Positions 42,698 to 50,788 of a DNA stretch of 64,000 nucleotides are shown here, in pieces. Within the stretch, counting starts at the first letter, position 1. Each line of letters starts with the position of its first letter. The position numbers were made by a program, and so were the translations under genes. A model generated the notes under the pieces. It did not search any database and was not told where the DNA came from. It worked only from the letters and a program-made list of their open reading frames with translations. Source of the stretch: an uncultured Serinicoccus sp. (GTDB lineage: Bacteria > Actinomycetota > Actinomycetes > Actinomycetales > Dermatophilaceae); NCBI RefSeq assembly GCF_947500995.1, contig NZ_CANMUA010000010.1, positions 1 through 64,000 on the forward strand, in the 5' to 3' direction.

Positions 42698-44362
42698 TCA
42701 TGCACGCTTGTGGAGGGCGTAAGCGAGTTCGAACTGTTGCTTGTCGTTGAGTGAGTTCTCGAACTGGCGGTAGAGGGCGCGTTCCTTGGCGGTGGGCCTG
42801 GTGCCTTGCCAGGTAGGTGAGAGGTCGAGGTGGGCGTGGGCGACGTGGACCCATTGCCAGGTCAGGGCGTAGCTGACGCTGGTGTAGTGGGTGCCGGGTC
42901 GGTGAAGGCGGGTCCATTCGTGGAACCAGCGGTTGGTCAGGTGGAGGCGGTGCTCGATCTTGGCTTCGGTGGCGCGGTAGTTGCGGGGCCGGACGTCGGT
43001 GATGGCTGCCCGGATGCGGTCCTGCCATTCCTGGGTGGTGGTGAGCCGGGTGGCGGAGCAGGCGCGGGCGCAGCGGGTGCCCATTGAGCCTGGCATGCCC
43101 AGGGCCTGAGCGGCGGCGGCCCAGGACGTGATGTCGGGGTGGAGCCGGGCCAGGCAGAGGGAAGCGAACTGGCGCACCACTTCCTCGCGACTGTCGAACG
43201 CTCCGACCAGGTGCTCGGCGTATTGCTGGTGCGGGATGACCTGGGGGATGGCGACGAGGTTGATCGGCATGCGGGCTCCGCGGTGGGGGTGGCTGTCGAG
43301 GTGGTGGGACAGGCGGCGGTGCGGGGCGCGGGCGGACAGCACGAGCCGCGACAGGGTTGGGGTCATCACGGTGCGATCGGCCAGCCATCCGAGCGGTCCG
43401 TCGTTTGCGGCCGGGGTGAGCTCGGTCCATGGCGTTAGCGCGGTCGCGGCGGTGTCGAGGTTCGCTGCGGCCAAGATTCTGTCGGCCATGGTGAGTGCGG
43501 CGGCGCGCAGCGCCGGTGGAGCGGGTGGGCGCATGCCCCAGCGCGGTCCTCGATCCCCGGTGCGTCGCTGGCTCTCGGGTAGCAGGTCGCTCGCCCAGCC
43601 GGCGAGCTGCTCGGCGCCGGGTCGGCAGGCCAGGTGGAGCAAGAGGGTGGTCAGGTGTCTCAGGTCACCCAGGTATGCCGCACCACCGGCCGGTTCTCCG
43701 AGGACCGTGACGGGCCGGTCGCTGAGGGCATTGTCGATGCGAGCCTGTGTGACCAGGAGGGGGTCGTCGACCGTGGTGGTAGGGATGGCGGCGAGGTCGT
43801 GCTGGCACTGGCTGGTGGGTCCAGCGCCGAGGGGGTTCCCGCAAATCGTGCCTGCGCCGACCGGGCGCAGGTGGGAGTGGCGTTGGTCGCGGAAAGGCCG
43901 CCGGCAGCTGGGGCAGGCGGCGGCGAGCAGGGTTCCGTGGCGGGTGCAGGCGGTGACGATCATTAGACGCCAGGCGCTCTGCCAGGTGCCGGTCTGGGCG
44001 AGGCAGGGCGGGCAGATCTGAGTACCATGCGCAGGGGTCCATCCTCGTGAGGCCACCTGCCGGTAAGAGTGTCGATCAAGGGCGTCGAGACCGGTCAGGT
44101 CGAGGGCGGTTCCGTCGAACCTGGCGAGGGTGGCGTCCCGGACGGTGTCCGGGGTGGTGCGACCCAGCTCGGCAAGGGCACGGATCGTGCCTGGTGCCGG
44201 CGCGAGAGTCAGGTACCGGGTGCTGGCACCGCGGCTGCGCAGGTGGGTCAGGAGCTGGGCGGTGGTCAGGCCGTTGGCGTCGGCGAGGTGCTCAAGCCAG
44301 GACTCGATGGATTCTCCATCGCGGGGGCTTATGGAGATCGGCAGTGCGGGTGCAGCGGTCAT
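42698..44362 (-). CDS. tniQ: TniQ/TnsD-family target-selection protein, first copy
   Basis: A 554-residue protein starting MTAAPALPISISPRDGESIE, with the TniQ-type segment S-W-L-E-H-L-A-D-A-N-G-L at residues 19-30. The zinc cluster is complete: C-P-P-C, then C-T-R-H, then C-P-S-C. The long C-terminal region with a helix-turn-helix-like part (A-A-A-Q-A-L-G-M-P) is what TnsD-like proteins use to read DNA. The ATG overlaps the WhiB stop (ATGA), so it is the last gene of the tns operon. Its size is closer to TnsD than to short TniQ. Confidence 0.85.
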   Translation of the reverse strand: MTAAPALPISISPRDGESIESWLEHLADANGLTTAQLLTHLRSRGASTRYLTLAPAPGTIRALAELGRTTPDTVRDATLARFDGTALDLTGLDALDRHSYRQVASRGWTPAHGTQICPPCLAQTGTWQSAWRLMIVTACTRHGTLLAAACPSCRRPFRDQRHSHLRPVGAGTICGNPLGAGPTSQCQHDLAAIPTTTVDDPLLVTQARIDNALSDRPVTVLGEPAGGAAYLGDLRHLTTLLLHLACRPGAEQLAGWASDLLPESQRRTGDRGPRWGMRPPAPPALRAAALTMADRILAAANLDTAATALTPWTELTPAANDGPLGWLADRTVMTPTLSRLVLSARAPHRRLSHHLDSHPHRGARMPINLVAIPQVIPHQQYAEHLVGAFDSREEVVRQFASLCLARLHPDITSWAAAAQALGMPGSMGTRCARACSATRLTTTQEWQDRIRAAITDVRPRNYRATEAKIEHRLHLTNRWFHEWTRLHRPGTHYTSVSYALTWQWVHVAHAHLDLSPTWQGTRPTAKERALYRQFENSLNDKQQFELAYALHKRA

Positions 44363-44673
44363 GCGGTTCTGCGTCGTGGCTTGTGAGGGTCGCGGAGGCG
44401 GTAGGTGTCTTCGCGGCCGTTGCGGTAGGCGCGGCCGCCGGCGATCCCTGTGTACCCGGACAGCTCGGCCAGGTCGGCGCACTCGGCGACGATTGGGCAT
44501 CCGGCGCAGACCTCGGCCGGTGCGATCAGGGCCCGGGTGCGGTCGTCGACGGCCTCGGCCGTCAGGTAGTGGCGTTCCCACCGGCCCCAGCGGGTGGCCA
44601 TGCCCTTGCAGTTCCCGTCCGCCAGGCTCCAGGCGGCGTCGCGGGCCAGGACCTCGCGGCTGATGCCCCTCAT
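44359..44673 (-). CDS. WhiB-family iron-sulfur regulator inside the transposition operon
   Basis: A 104-residue protein. The four cysteines are in G-N-C-K, C-A-G-C and A-E-C, the WhiB 4Fe-4S arrangement. The usual G-V-W-G-G turn is altered to T-G-I-A-G-G, and a basic tail follows (R-L-R-D-P-H-K-P-R-R-R-T). It overlaps the preceding and following genes by 4 bp each, so it is translated as part of the tns operon. WhiB proteins act with sigma factors or bind DNA, so this one could tune transposition to redox state. Known WhiB proteins are actinobacterial or phage-borne. Confidence 0.85.
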   Translation of the reverse strand: MRGISREVLARDAAWSLADGNCKGMATRWGRWERHYLTAEAVDDRTRALIAPAEVCAGCPIVAECADLAELSGYTGIAGGRAYRNGREDTYRLRDPHKPRRRTA

Positions 44674-44954
44674 CGACTGACTCCTGTCGCGGTGCACTCG
44701 GCGGGTTCGAGGGTCGCGGCGCTGACCGTGATGCTGTCCAGCAGCTCCGTGCCCGCGCCGTAGTCGGACAGGAGCTGGTGCTGCAGGTCGGCGCGTGCCT
44801 CGGTAGCCTCCTGCTCGCTCAGGTAGCAGGCGACGGGATCCTGGCAGTCCCACACCAGCCACACCCGTTGCTCGGGTCGGGCGGAAGTGCAGCTGGCGGC
44901 GGTCAGGAGGTTTTCGACGATGAGGCGCAGCTCTTCGAAGTAGCTGGCGTCCAT
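44670..44954 (-). CDS. Small protein of unknown function in the tns operon
   Basis: A 94-residue acidic protein starting MDASYFEELRLIVENLLTAA. I recognise no family. Its start lies inside the preceding small frame and its stop overlaps the whiB start. The residues just upstream in this frame (V-S-A-M-D-A-S-Y-F) read like a natural continuation of the 46-residue frame at 44903-45043, so it may be the C-terminal part of one protein split by a frameshift. Confidence 0.6.
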   Translation of the reverse strand: MDASYFEELRLIVENLLTAASCTSARPEQRVWLVWDCQDPVACYLSEQEATEARADLQHQLLSDYGAGTELLDSITVSAATLEPAECTATGVSR

Positions 44955-45043
44955 CGCCGAGACGGGGTGTCGCCAATGGCCCTGAGGAAGCGCCTGGCCA
45001 CCTGCGTCAAGGACTCGACGGAGAGCGTGTCGTCGGGTGTCAT
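44903..45043 (-). CDS. Very small ORF coupled to tniQ (possibly the N-terminus of the next gene)
   Basis: This is a 46-residue frame, MTPDDTLSVESLTQVARRFL and onward. It has a strong AGGAGG site 5 bp before the ATG, and the ATG overlaps the tniQ stop. The first about 27 residues look like a normal helix; the rest is Ser/Lys-rich and looks out of frame. A one-base shift at about 44,963 would join it to the 94-residue frame and give a protein of about 124 residues. It is real as a translation start; its length is uncertain. Confidence 0.5.
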   Translation of the reverse strand: MTPDDTLSVESLTQVARRFLRAIGDTPSRRWTPATSKSCASSSKTS

Positions 45044-46452
45044 CCGTACCTCCTGGCGATGCCGGCCCACGTGGTCTGGGTGGCGGGGATCTGGAGCAGG
45101 TCGGTGTCGGCGAGGAGTTGCTGCCCGGTCTCGTGCAGCAGCAGCCGCGTCTCGGGGTCGATCCGCTTGTCGAATGCGGCGACGTCTCGGTCGGGGGTGG
45201 TGGGCCAGGGGCTGGAGCGCATGGGGCCGTGGGTGAACCTGGTCCAGATCCATGCCAGCGCCAGTCTCCTGAAGGCCGGTTTCGTCGCGATCGCCGTGGG
45301 CAGCCGCCGGTGGGTGGTCTTGGGCAGCCGGCTGACGGGTCGAAGAGTGTCGCGGCGGCGCTGGTAGTCGATCAGCCCGGCCGCGAGCAGCTCCTGCAGC
45401 GCGGTGGTGAGCAGGTCGCCGTCCTGCTCACGCATGCCCTGCCCTGCGTCGATGCCGTCGATGAGGACGCAGGAGGGGATACCCGCGATCCCGAGCGCGG
45501 CCATCGCCTCTCCCGGCGTCGCGGTATCGCCGGTGGCCTGGCTGATGAGCATGTGCAGTGCGGTGGCGGCACGGGTCAGCGACAGCCACGCCCCGGGCTT
45601 CCGAGCGTCGTCGCCCTGGGGTGGGGGGAGCATGCTGGGGACGTGGCCCGTGCGCAGGTCGTCGTGATCTACGTGGTGGCGCAGCCGGGTGAGGAACCAG
45701 TCGAGCCGGTCGCGGTCGGCGTCGGTGAAGAGGGCCGTTTGGTGGCAGCGCAGGTGAGCCGGCTTGCTGCGTCGACCACGTCGTCGTCCGGTGAGGACGA
45801 GCAGCGCCGCGACGGTGGCCGGGTCCGGACAAGGGTAGGCACCCCACCGTCGAGCCGCGGCCAGGTCCACCGGTGGCAGGTCCCCACCCAGGTCCAAGGA
45901 GTCGCCGTTGAGGGTGGCAGCCAAGTCTTGGCAGCGGCGTCGCCGCCGGTACAGCACCTGTCTGGCGCCTCGGTCCTCGACCGAGGCCTCGGCCAGCCTT
46001 GCCAGGGTCTGGACGATCTCAAGGACGCGCGGGGGCGCGGGCACGGCGACGTGCGGGGAGCGGGCTCGGATCAGGTAGCAGGAGCAGTGCAGGCAGACCG
46101 GGACCAACGCGGTCTGCCACAGCAGCTCCCGGTGGCCGGTCGACACTGTGCAGGACGGGCAGACCCAGGCCACGGCGTGGTGCAGTCGCCATCCGTGGCG
46201 TCGCTGGGGCCCGTGGCCACGGATGGCCAACGGGTAGCGGTCCATCGTCAGCTGCGTCGCCGCCCCTGGGTCGAGCGCGGCGAGGGAGCCGATCGCGGAC
46301 AGCTCCCTCATCGGGACGTCGATGTCGTGCCGCCACGCCGGGAGGACCCGGCCCCGGGCCAGGCCGTTGGCGTCGGCCAGCCGGGCCGCATACGAGGACA
46401 GCGGCTCCCCGGGGCGGGGCGCGGGCCTGACCGGCAGCGGGGAGGCGCTCAC
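45040..46452 (-). CDS. tniQ: TniQ-family protein, second copy (next to TnsC)
   Basis: A 470-residue protein starting at GTG 46452, overlapping the tnsC stop as GTGA. The N-terminus (P-L-P-V-R-P-A-P-R-P-G-E-P-L-S-S-Y-A-A-R-L-A-D-A-N-G-L) is typical of TniQ. The first zinc knuckle, C-P-S-C, is intact, but the second half reads C-L-H-C-S-C and lacks the last C-x2-C, so zinc binding may be altered. It differs from the copy at 42698, which suggests an old duplication or separate roles in target choice. Confidence 0.85.
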   Translation of the reverse strand: MSASPLPVRPAPRPGEPLSSYAARLADANGLARGRVLPAWRHDIDVPMRELSAIGSLAALDPGAATQLTMDRYPLAIRGHGPQRRHGWRLHHAVAWVCPSCTVSTGHRELLWQTALVPVCLHCSCYLIRARSPHVAVPAPPRVLEIVQTLARLAEASVEDRGARQVLYRRRRRCQDLAATLNGDSLDLGGDLPPVDLAAARRWGAYPCPDPATVAALLVLTGRRRGRRSKPAHLRCHQTALFTDADRDRLDWFLTRLRHHVDHDDLRTGHVPSMLPPPQGDDARKPGAWLSLTRAATALHMLISQATGDTATPGEAMAALGIAGIPSCVLIDGIDAGQGMREQDGDLLTTALQELLAAGLIDYQRRRDTLRPVSRLPKTTHRRLPTAIATKPAFRRLALAWIWTRFTHGPMRSSPWPTTPDRDVAAFDKRIDPETRLLLHETGQQLLADTDLLQIPATQTTWAGIARRYG

Positions 46453-47516
46453 GAGGCACCCACCTTGGCCCGACGCTTCGAGGGCCGGGCCGTCGCGGTG
46501 CGCAGGTCGACCTCGCCCGCGGTCGCCCTGGCCGACAGGGGGACGGCGTCGAGGTGGTCGGTGGTGATCGTCTCCGAGCCGTCGTCGAACGCGGCCAGCA
46601 GAGCCTCGGTGAGCAGCAGGGCCGTGTCGCCGACGTAGCCCTGGGAGCGGCGCCAGATATGGCCGGCGAGGTCGCGGGCGAACACCCCCGGCGGGGCACA
46701 GTCGAAGTAGGGCAGCAGGACGGCCTCGGCGTCCTTGAGGAACCGCTGCCATTCCCGCTTCTCCTCCTCAGTGGCGAACCCGTAGGGGCGCAGCGTGACC
46801 CGTTCGAGGCGAGCGTTGATCTGAGGGTCCAGATAGATCGGCGAGTCGTGCAGGTCGGCGCCGATGAGGATCATCGTGCCGCCCAGCTCACCGAGCTCGG
46901 TGTTCAGGTACTTGAGGAAGTCGAGCATGTCCCGGGAGTCCTTGTTGGACACGTCCAGGAAGTGGGCGTCGTCGATCAGCAGCAGCCGCACCCCGTGCTG
47001 CCGGAAGGCGTGCACCACCCGTGTCGTGGTGACCCGGACCAGGCCCTCGCTGGGGTAGCCCATCGTGAGCAGCAGCGCGGCGAGCACGTCACGGATCCTG
47101 GAGGCGGCCCGCAGAGTGATGTAGGCGTGCGGGATCCAGTCCGCGGTCACCCCCGGTTCGGGGTTCCACGTCGGCCGCGGGTCCGCGCAGGCGGGGCCGA
47201 GCAGGTCTCGGTATGCCGCCTGCGCCCAGTCCTTGACGAACGTGGACTTGCCAACCGCGAACGGGGCGCTGACCGACCCGATCGCCTTCGCACCAGGCGG
47301 TCGAAGCGCGTTGCGCTCCACCAGCCGGGTCAGTCGCGTGGTGGCACGCCGCGCCAGCACCGACGGCAGGACCACGGTCGCCAACCCAGAGCTGAGCACC
47401 TCCCAGTGGGCGTCCTGATCCGCGTCCGGCATCTCGTCGAACACCTCCACCCGTACCGGCGCGGGAAGCTCGACCGGTGGCGCGGTCGCTTGCTGGTGCC
47501 ACAGGCGCGCGTCCAT
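46449..47516 (-). CDS. tnsC: TnsC/TniB-family AAA+ ATPase
   Basis: A 355-residue protein. The P-loop reads A84-P-F-A-V-G89-K90-S91-T92: the first Gly of GxxxxGK(S/T) is Ala, which is unusual. Walker B is R-L-L-L-I-D-D-A-H at 177-185. The lid domain and C-terminal basic tail follow. It is the regulator that links TniQ-marked targets to the transposase. The ATG overlaps the tnsB stop by one base (TGATG), and the stop overlaps the tniQ start. Confidence 0.9.
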   Translation of the reverse strand: MDARLWHQQATAPPVELPAPVRVEVFDEMPDADQDAHWEVLSSGLATVVLPSVLARRATTRLTRLVERNALRPPGAKAIGSVSAPFAVGKSTFVKDWAQAAYRDLLGPACADPRPTWNPEPGVTADWIPHAYITLRAASRIRDVLAALLLTMGYPSEGLVRVTTTRVVHAFRQHGVRLLLIDDAHFLDVSNKDSRDMLDFLKYLNTELGELGGTMILIGADLHDSPIYLDPQINARLERVTLRPYGFATEEEKREWQRFLKDAEAVLLPYFDCAPPGVFARDLAGHIWRRSQGYVGDTALLLTEALLAAFDDGSETITTDHLDAVPLSARATAGEVDLRTATARPSKRRAKVGAS

Positions 47517-49708
47517 CAGATCGCCTCCTCGTCGTAGTCCGGAAGCGCGGCGTCGAAGTCGAACGGGTCCTCGGCCCCGTCGGGCGTCGTGCTTGGCTCT
47601 GGCCGGCGGATCCTCGGCAGCCCCGCCGCGGCCTGCTCCTCGAGCACGCGGTGAGCGTCGGCGACCTCGGCATGGTCGCGTTGCGATTGCTCCCAGCGCA
47701 GTTGCGCTGCCGCGAGTCTGGCGCGCCACTCGTCCGTAGTCGGGGCGGTGGTGAGCTCCCCGATCTCCTCGATGATCTGGCGCATGATGCGGGTCCTGTT
47801 GATGGATCGGTTGCCGCCGCGCTCCTTTATCCGCTCAAGCGCGCGGTCGCGGACGACATCGCCGAGGGGTGCGTGGATCAGGTGCCGGGCCTTCCACGGG
47901 ATCTCGTGGATCCGGTCGGTGTCCGGGTGGCGGAACCAGAGGCGTGTCACGTCGCGCGGGTCGATGTGGAAGGGCATGGCCGAGTCCTGGGCGCGGAAGG
48001 TGCCGGGCCTAACCGAACGGAAGTCCTCGAGGACTACAGCGTCATAGGTCAGGTTCTTGTGCTCGACACCGGCGTGCCCGGGGGACAGCCAGATGATCGG
48101 GAGGAACTGGTAGAGCAGGTCGGGGTGCTGCGGCACGAGGATCCGGCCCGTTGCGTCCGCGAGGGCGTCGTGCATCTCCAAGGGGGTCAGGCGGATGCCC
48201 GGTGCTCCGGGCAGGGTGAGTCCGTCGTGCGGCATCCGGTGGTAGTCGAGGGCGACCCATCGTCGGAAGTGGCGCTCGAGCTCGTCGGCGGTCAAGAGCG
48301 GCTCGTCCGCCTCGATGCCGATGAAGCGTCCCCGCTGGTGGATGGAGCGGCCCTTGTATCCGGGCACCTGCTGGTAGGCCCGTTCGAGGTCCTCCATCTT
48401 CCGCTCGGAGTGCGGGTTGTCCGTGGGCTTCTTGCCGCGCGAGAGCCGCAACTCGATGCCGAAGTGGTTCAGCAGGGCGCGGAAGTGCTCGCCGACGAAG
48501 ATGCTGCCGTGGTCGCTGCGCAAGGAGGTGGGGGCCACCCCGGGCAGGTAGTGCACTCCTTGGATCGTCAGGTCACGCTTGACAGTGGGTCGTCTGCCGA
48601 TGTGGACGGGGTTGCCGCCCAGATCGAGGGACTCGGGGATGCCGCACCAGCGGAAGTCATCGATGGTGGTGCCGTCGACGACCATGGCGAACTGCCGCAT
48701 GGCGTCATAAATGAGGAGCCCGACGTCGATGCCGCGGGCTCCCCGCGGAAACACTCGTATGCCGTGGATGACCCGTGTGGCGATCGAGTGGATGACGCCG
48801 ACCTCGACGTTGATGGCGCGCTCCCGCAGGGGGTCGAGGACGAAGTTGTTGGCGATGGTCAGGTCGGTGGCGAGCTCGGACGGGTGCTGGGCCGGGTAGC
48901 TCTGGTGTCCGGCGACTCGGCGCAGGGACTTGGAGCGTTGGGCCCGCACTGAGGATCCGGTCGCTCGCCAGTGGTAGCTGAGGAATTCCTGGGTGATCCG
49001 GTCCGGCAGGTGCGGGTCGGTGATGCCCTCGTTCTTGAGGGCCACGCGGATCTGTCGTTCGATCTCCTGCAGGTTGGGCCGGCTCTTCGAGCCGTCGTAC
49101 TGCGCGAACTTTTCCAGGGCAAGCCGTCTGAAGTCGGCATCGATGACGTCGAAGGCCTGTCGGCCCTTGATTGCGCGCCCGTCGACGAGGCGCCGAAGCC
49201 CGCCGCTGGCCCAGAGGTTGTCCCACCGTTGCAGCGTGCGGGGGGCGATCCTGTGGTCTTGCAGTTCCCCGTCGTAGACCCGGCGCATCACCGCCCGGTC
49301 GGTGAAGCGTTCGAAGGAGACGACTTTGCTCATCTCGCGGTACCGCGCCGCCAGGCTGAGGCCGAAGTCGTCACCGAACGGGTAGAAGGGCTCACCGGGC
49401 TGGGCGAGCTCGCGCAGCCCGAAGCGGAACCCGGTCCGTGCCTCGAGGACGCATTCCTGCTTGAAGAGTGCCTCGCGGCGCACCGAATCCTCGAGCTGAA
49501 GCCACCACGGGAACAGGGAGACGTGGACGGCCTGTGGACCGTCGTCACCGACCGATCGCGCCTGAAGCTGGGTGAAGGTCACGGACCGGTCTTCTCCGGT
49601 GGAGAAGCGCAGACGCACCCCGTGGCGCTCCAGGTCCGTGACGACCGCGTAACCGTCCTCGCTCAGGATCCGCGACCCGAGCGTGAGGGGAACGGCCGGG
49701 TCGCTCAC
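47516..49708 (-). CDS. tnsB: TnsB/TniA-family DDE transposase
   Basis: A 730-residue protein starting at GTG 49708, overlapping the tnsA stop. The DDE residues are D282 (A-T-D-L-T), D399 (R-S-D-H-G-S) and E435 (N-P-H-S-E-R), with the last two 36 apart as in retroviral-type integrase folds. N-terminal DNA-binding domains and a C-terminal Mu-type barrel surround the core. The C-terminal tail is acidic (D-P-F-D-F-D-A-A-L-P-D-Y-D-E-E), like the TnsB tail that contacts TnsC. It breaks and joins the 3' ends. Confidence 0.93.
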   Translation of the reverse strand: MSDPAVPLTLGSRILSEDGYAVVTDLERHGVRLRFSTGEDRSVTFTQLQARSVGDDGPQAVHVSLFPWWLQLEDSVRREALFKQECVLEARTGFRFGLRELAQPGEPFYPFGDDFGLSLAARYREMSKVVSFERFTDRAVMRRVYDGELQDHRIAPRTLQRWDNLWASGGLRRLVDGRAIKGRQAFDVIDADFRRLALEKFAQYDGSKSRPNLQEIERQIRVALKNEGITDPHLPDRITQEFLSYHWRATGSSVRAQRSKSLRRVAGHQSYPAQHPSELATDLTIANNFVLDPLRERAINVEVGVIHSIATRVIHGIRVFPRGARGIDVGLLIYDAMRQFAMVVDGTTIDDFRWCGIPESLDLGGNPVHIGRRPTVKRDLTIQGVHYLPGVAPTSLRSDHGSIFVGEHFRALLNHFGIELRLSRGKKPTDNPHSERKMEDLERAYQQVPGYKGRSIHQRGRFIGIEADEPLLTADELERHFRRWVALDYHRMPHDGLTLPGAPGIRLTPLEMHDALADATGRILVPQHPDLLYQFLPIIWLSPGHAGVEHKNLTYDAVVLEDFRSVRPGTFRAQDSAMPFHIDPRDVTRLWFRHPDTDRIHEIPWKARHLIHAPLGDVVRDRALERIKERGGNRSINRTRIMRQIIEEIGELTTAPTTDEWRARLAAAQLRWEQSQRDHAEVADAHRVLEEQAAAGLPRIRRPEPSTTPDGAEDPFDFDAALPDYDEEAI

Positions 49709-50454
49709 GGCATGTCCCGGAGCGCACGAATAGGAGTCGTTCGGCCTATCGGCTGGTCGAGGTCGACGACGAGGGCACCAATCCAGGCGTAGTGCCACAT
49801 CGCGCTGACCAGATGCCCTGCGCCTCGGTCCGCGTCCAGAACCACCCCGACGTTCGCGCCGGGATCCCGGCAGATCCGGACGAGCTCGTCCCGGGCGGCC
49901 GGGTACCACGGCATCGCCCGCCGGTATGCCGTTAGCCACCGCACGTTGTCCCGCCGCACGGGCGAGGCGCCGCCGTAGACCCGATAGCCCCACCCCACCT
50001 CGACGCACGCTGCCTCGGTCAGGTCGCGATTCTCGACGAACTTCTCGTCCTGCCGCTGGACGGGCCGGACGTCCCAGATGGTCACGGCACTCTCCCGCCC
50101 GAGCACCAGGAGGTCGGGAGTGTGCACTCGGGACCGACCGTCAGCCGTCCTGAGCCCGAGCCTGACGGGTTGCGACATCATCCACTTCACGTCCGGGTCA
50201 CGGTCGAGCTCACGCACCAGGTCGTGCTCAAGCCCGGACTCCAGACGGATCGGACCGTCGAGCGTGACGGAGTGAGCCTGGACAGGGATGTGGCGGCTCT
50301 TCTCCGTCGATCGCGGGGCACGGATCGAACGCAAGGCACGCACATCAGGCGGCCCGGTCGTCCAGTCCCAGACCTGAGGGCCGGTGTCGAACCGGAACGT
50401 CCAAGAGACCACACGGGCTGGCCGCGGGCACACGGCATCCCTAGACTGACCCAT
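49705..50454 (-). CDS. tnsA: TnsA-like endonuclease subunit
   Basis: The protein has 249 residues. Candidate catalytic residues are E72/E76 (L-E-S-G-L-E-H-D), D114 (H-T-P-D-L-L-V) and the strand W-D-V-R-P at 127-131, where the usual Lys of the restriction-enzyme fold is R130. This D-V-R-P form is, as I recall it, common in actinobacterial TnsA-like proteins. TnsA cuts the 5' ends, allowing cut-and-paste transposition, in line with the clean 5-bp duplication here. A GAGGA site lies before the ATG. It is the first gene of the operon. Confidence 0.85.
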   Translation of the reverse strand: MGQSRDAVCPRPARVVSWTFRFDTGPQVWDWTTGPPDVRALRSIRAPRSTEKSRHIPVQAHSVTLDGPIRLESGLEHDLVRELDRDPDVKWMMSQPVRLGLRTADGRSRVHTPDLLVLGRESAVTIWDVRPVQRQDEKFVENRDLTEAACVEVGWGYRVYGGASPVRRDNVRWLTAYRRAMPWYPAARDELVRICRDPGANVGVVLDADRGAGHLVSAMWHYAWIGALVVDLDQPIGRTTPIRALRDMP

Positions 50455-50788
50455 GACGGATCCTCGCTTTCGCAGCGTTCAGTCGGGTCTGTCGCTGAGG
50501 GCGTACCGGTAGCAGCCGGTGCGCCCTCACTCCGTCCGGAGCGGGGGCGAAGAGACCTAAGGGGAACCTAGCGGAGTGCTGCCCCTAGCGCAACCATTTC
50601 CGTCCAGTTATGCGCAGTTCCCACCTCCCGTGGTGTCAGTTGGAGAGATGTCGCTGCACGCGCATGGCTCCGCTGCTCACTTGCTGTGACCCGTCTACTT
50701 TTGGACGTTGTGGCCGGTCAGATCGGCTAGTCATAAATCCCGCGGCTCGCCGCCGCTAAGATCGCCATTAACGACTAGAGGAGATACC
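50455..50788. other. Divergent promoter region between tnsA and the zinc-finger gene
   Basis: This 334-bp gap holds the hairpin at 50496-50529 and a more A+T-rich stretch at about 50,590-50,790, including TTATGCGCAG and CATTAACGACTAG near the right-hand gene. It should contain the promoters of the tns operon and of the gene at 50789. No ORF here is convincing. Confidence 0.6.
50496..50529. promoter_or_regulatory. Hairpin in the leader of the tns operon
   Basis: Arms at 50496-50509 and 50516-50529 form a 14-bp stem with one mismatch (GAGGGCGTACCGG against CCGGTGCGCCCTC) and a 6-nt loop. It ends 42 bp upstream of the tnsA ATG. It could be an operator dyad for the element's regulator or an RNA hairpin limiting read-through or translation of the transposition genes. 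Confidence 0.6.
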
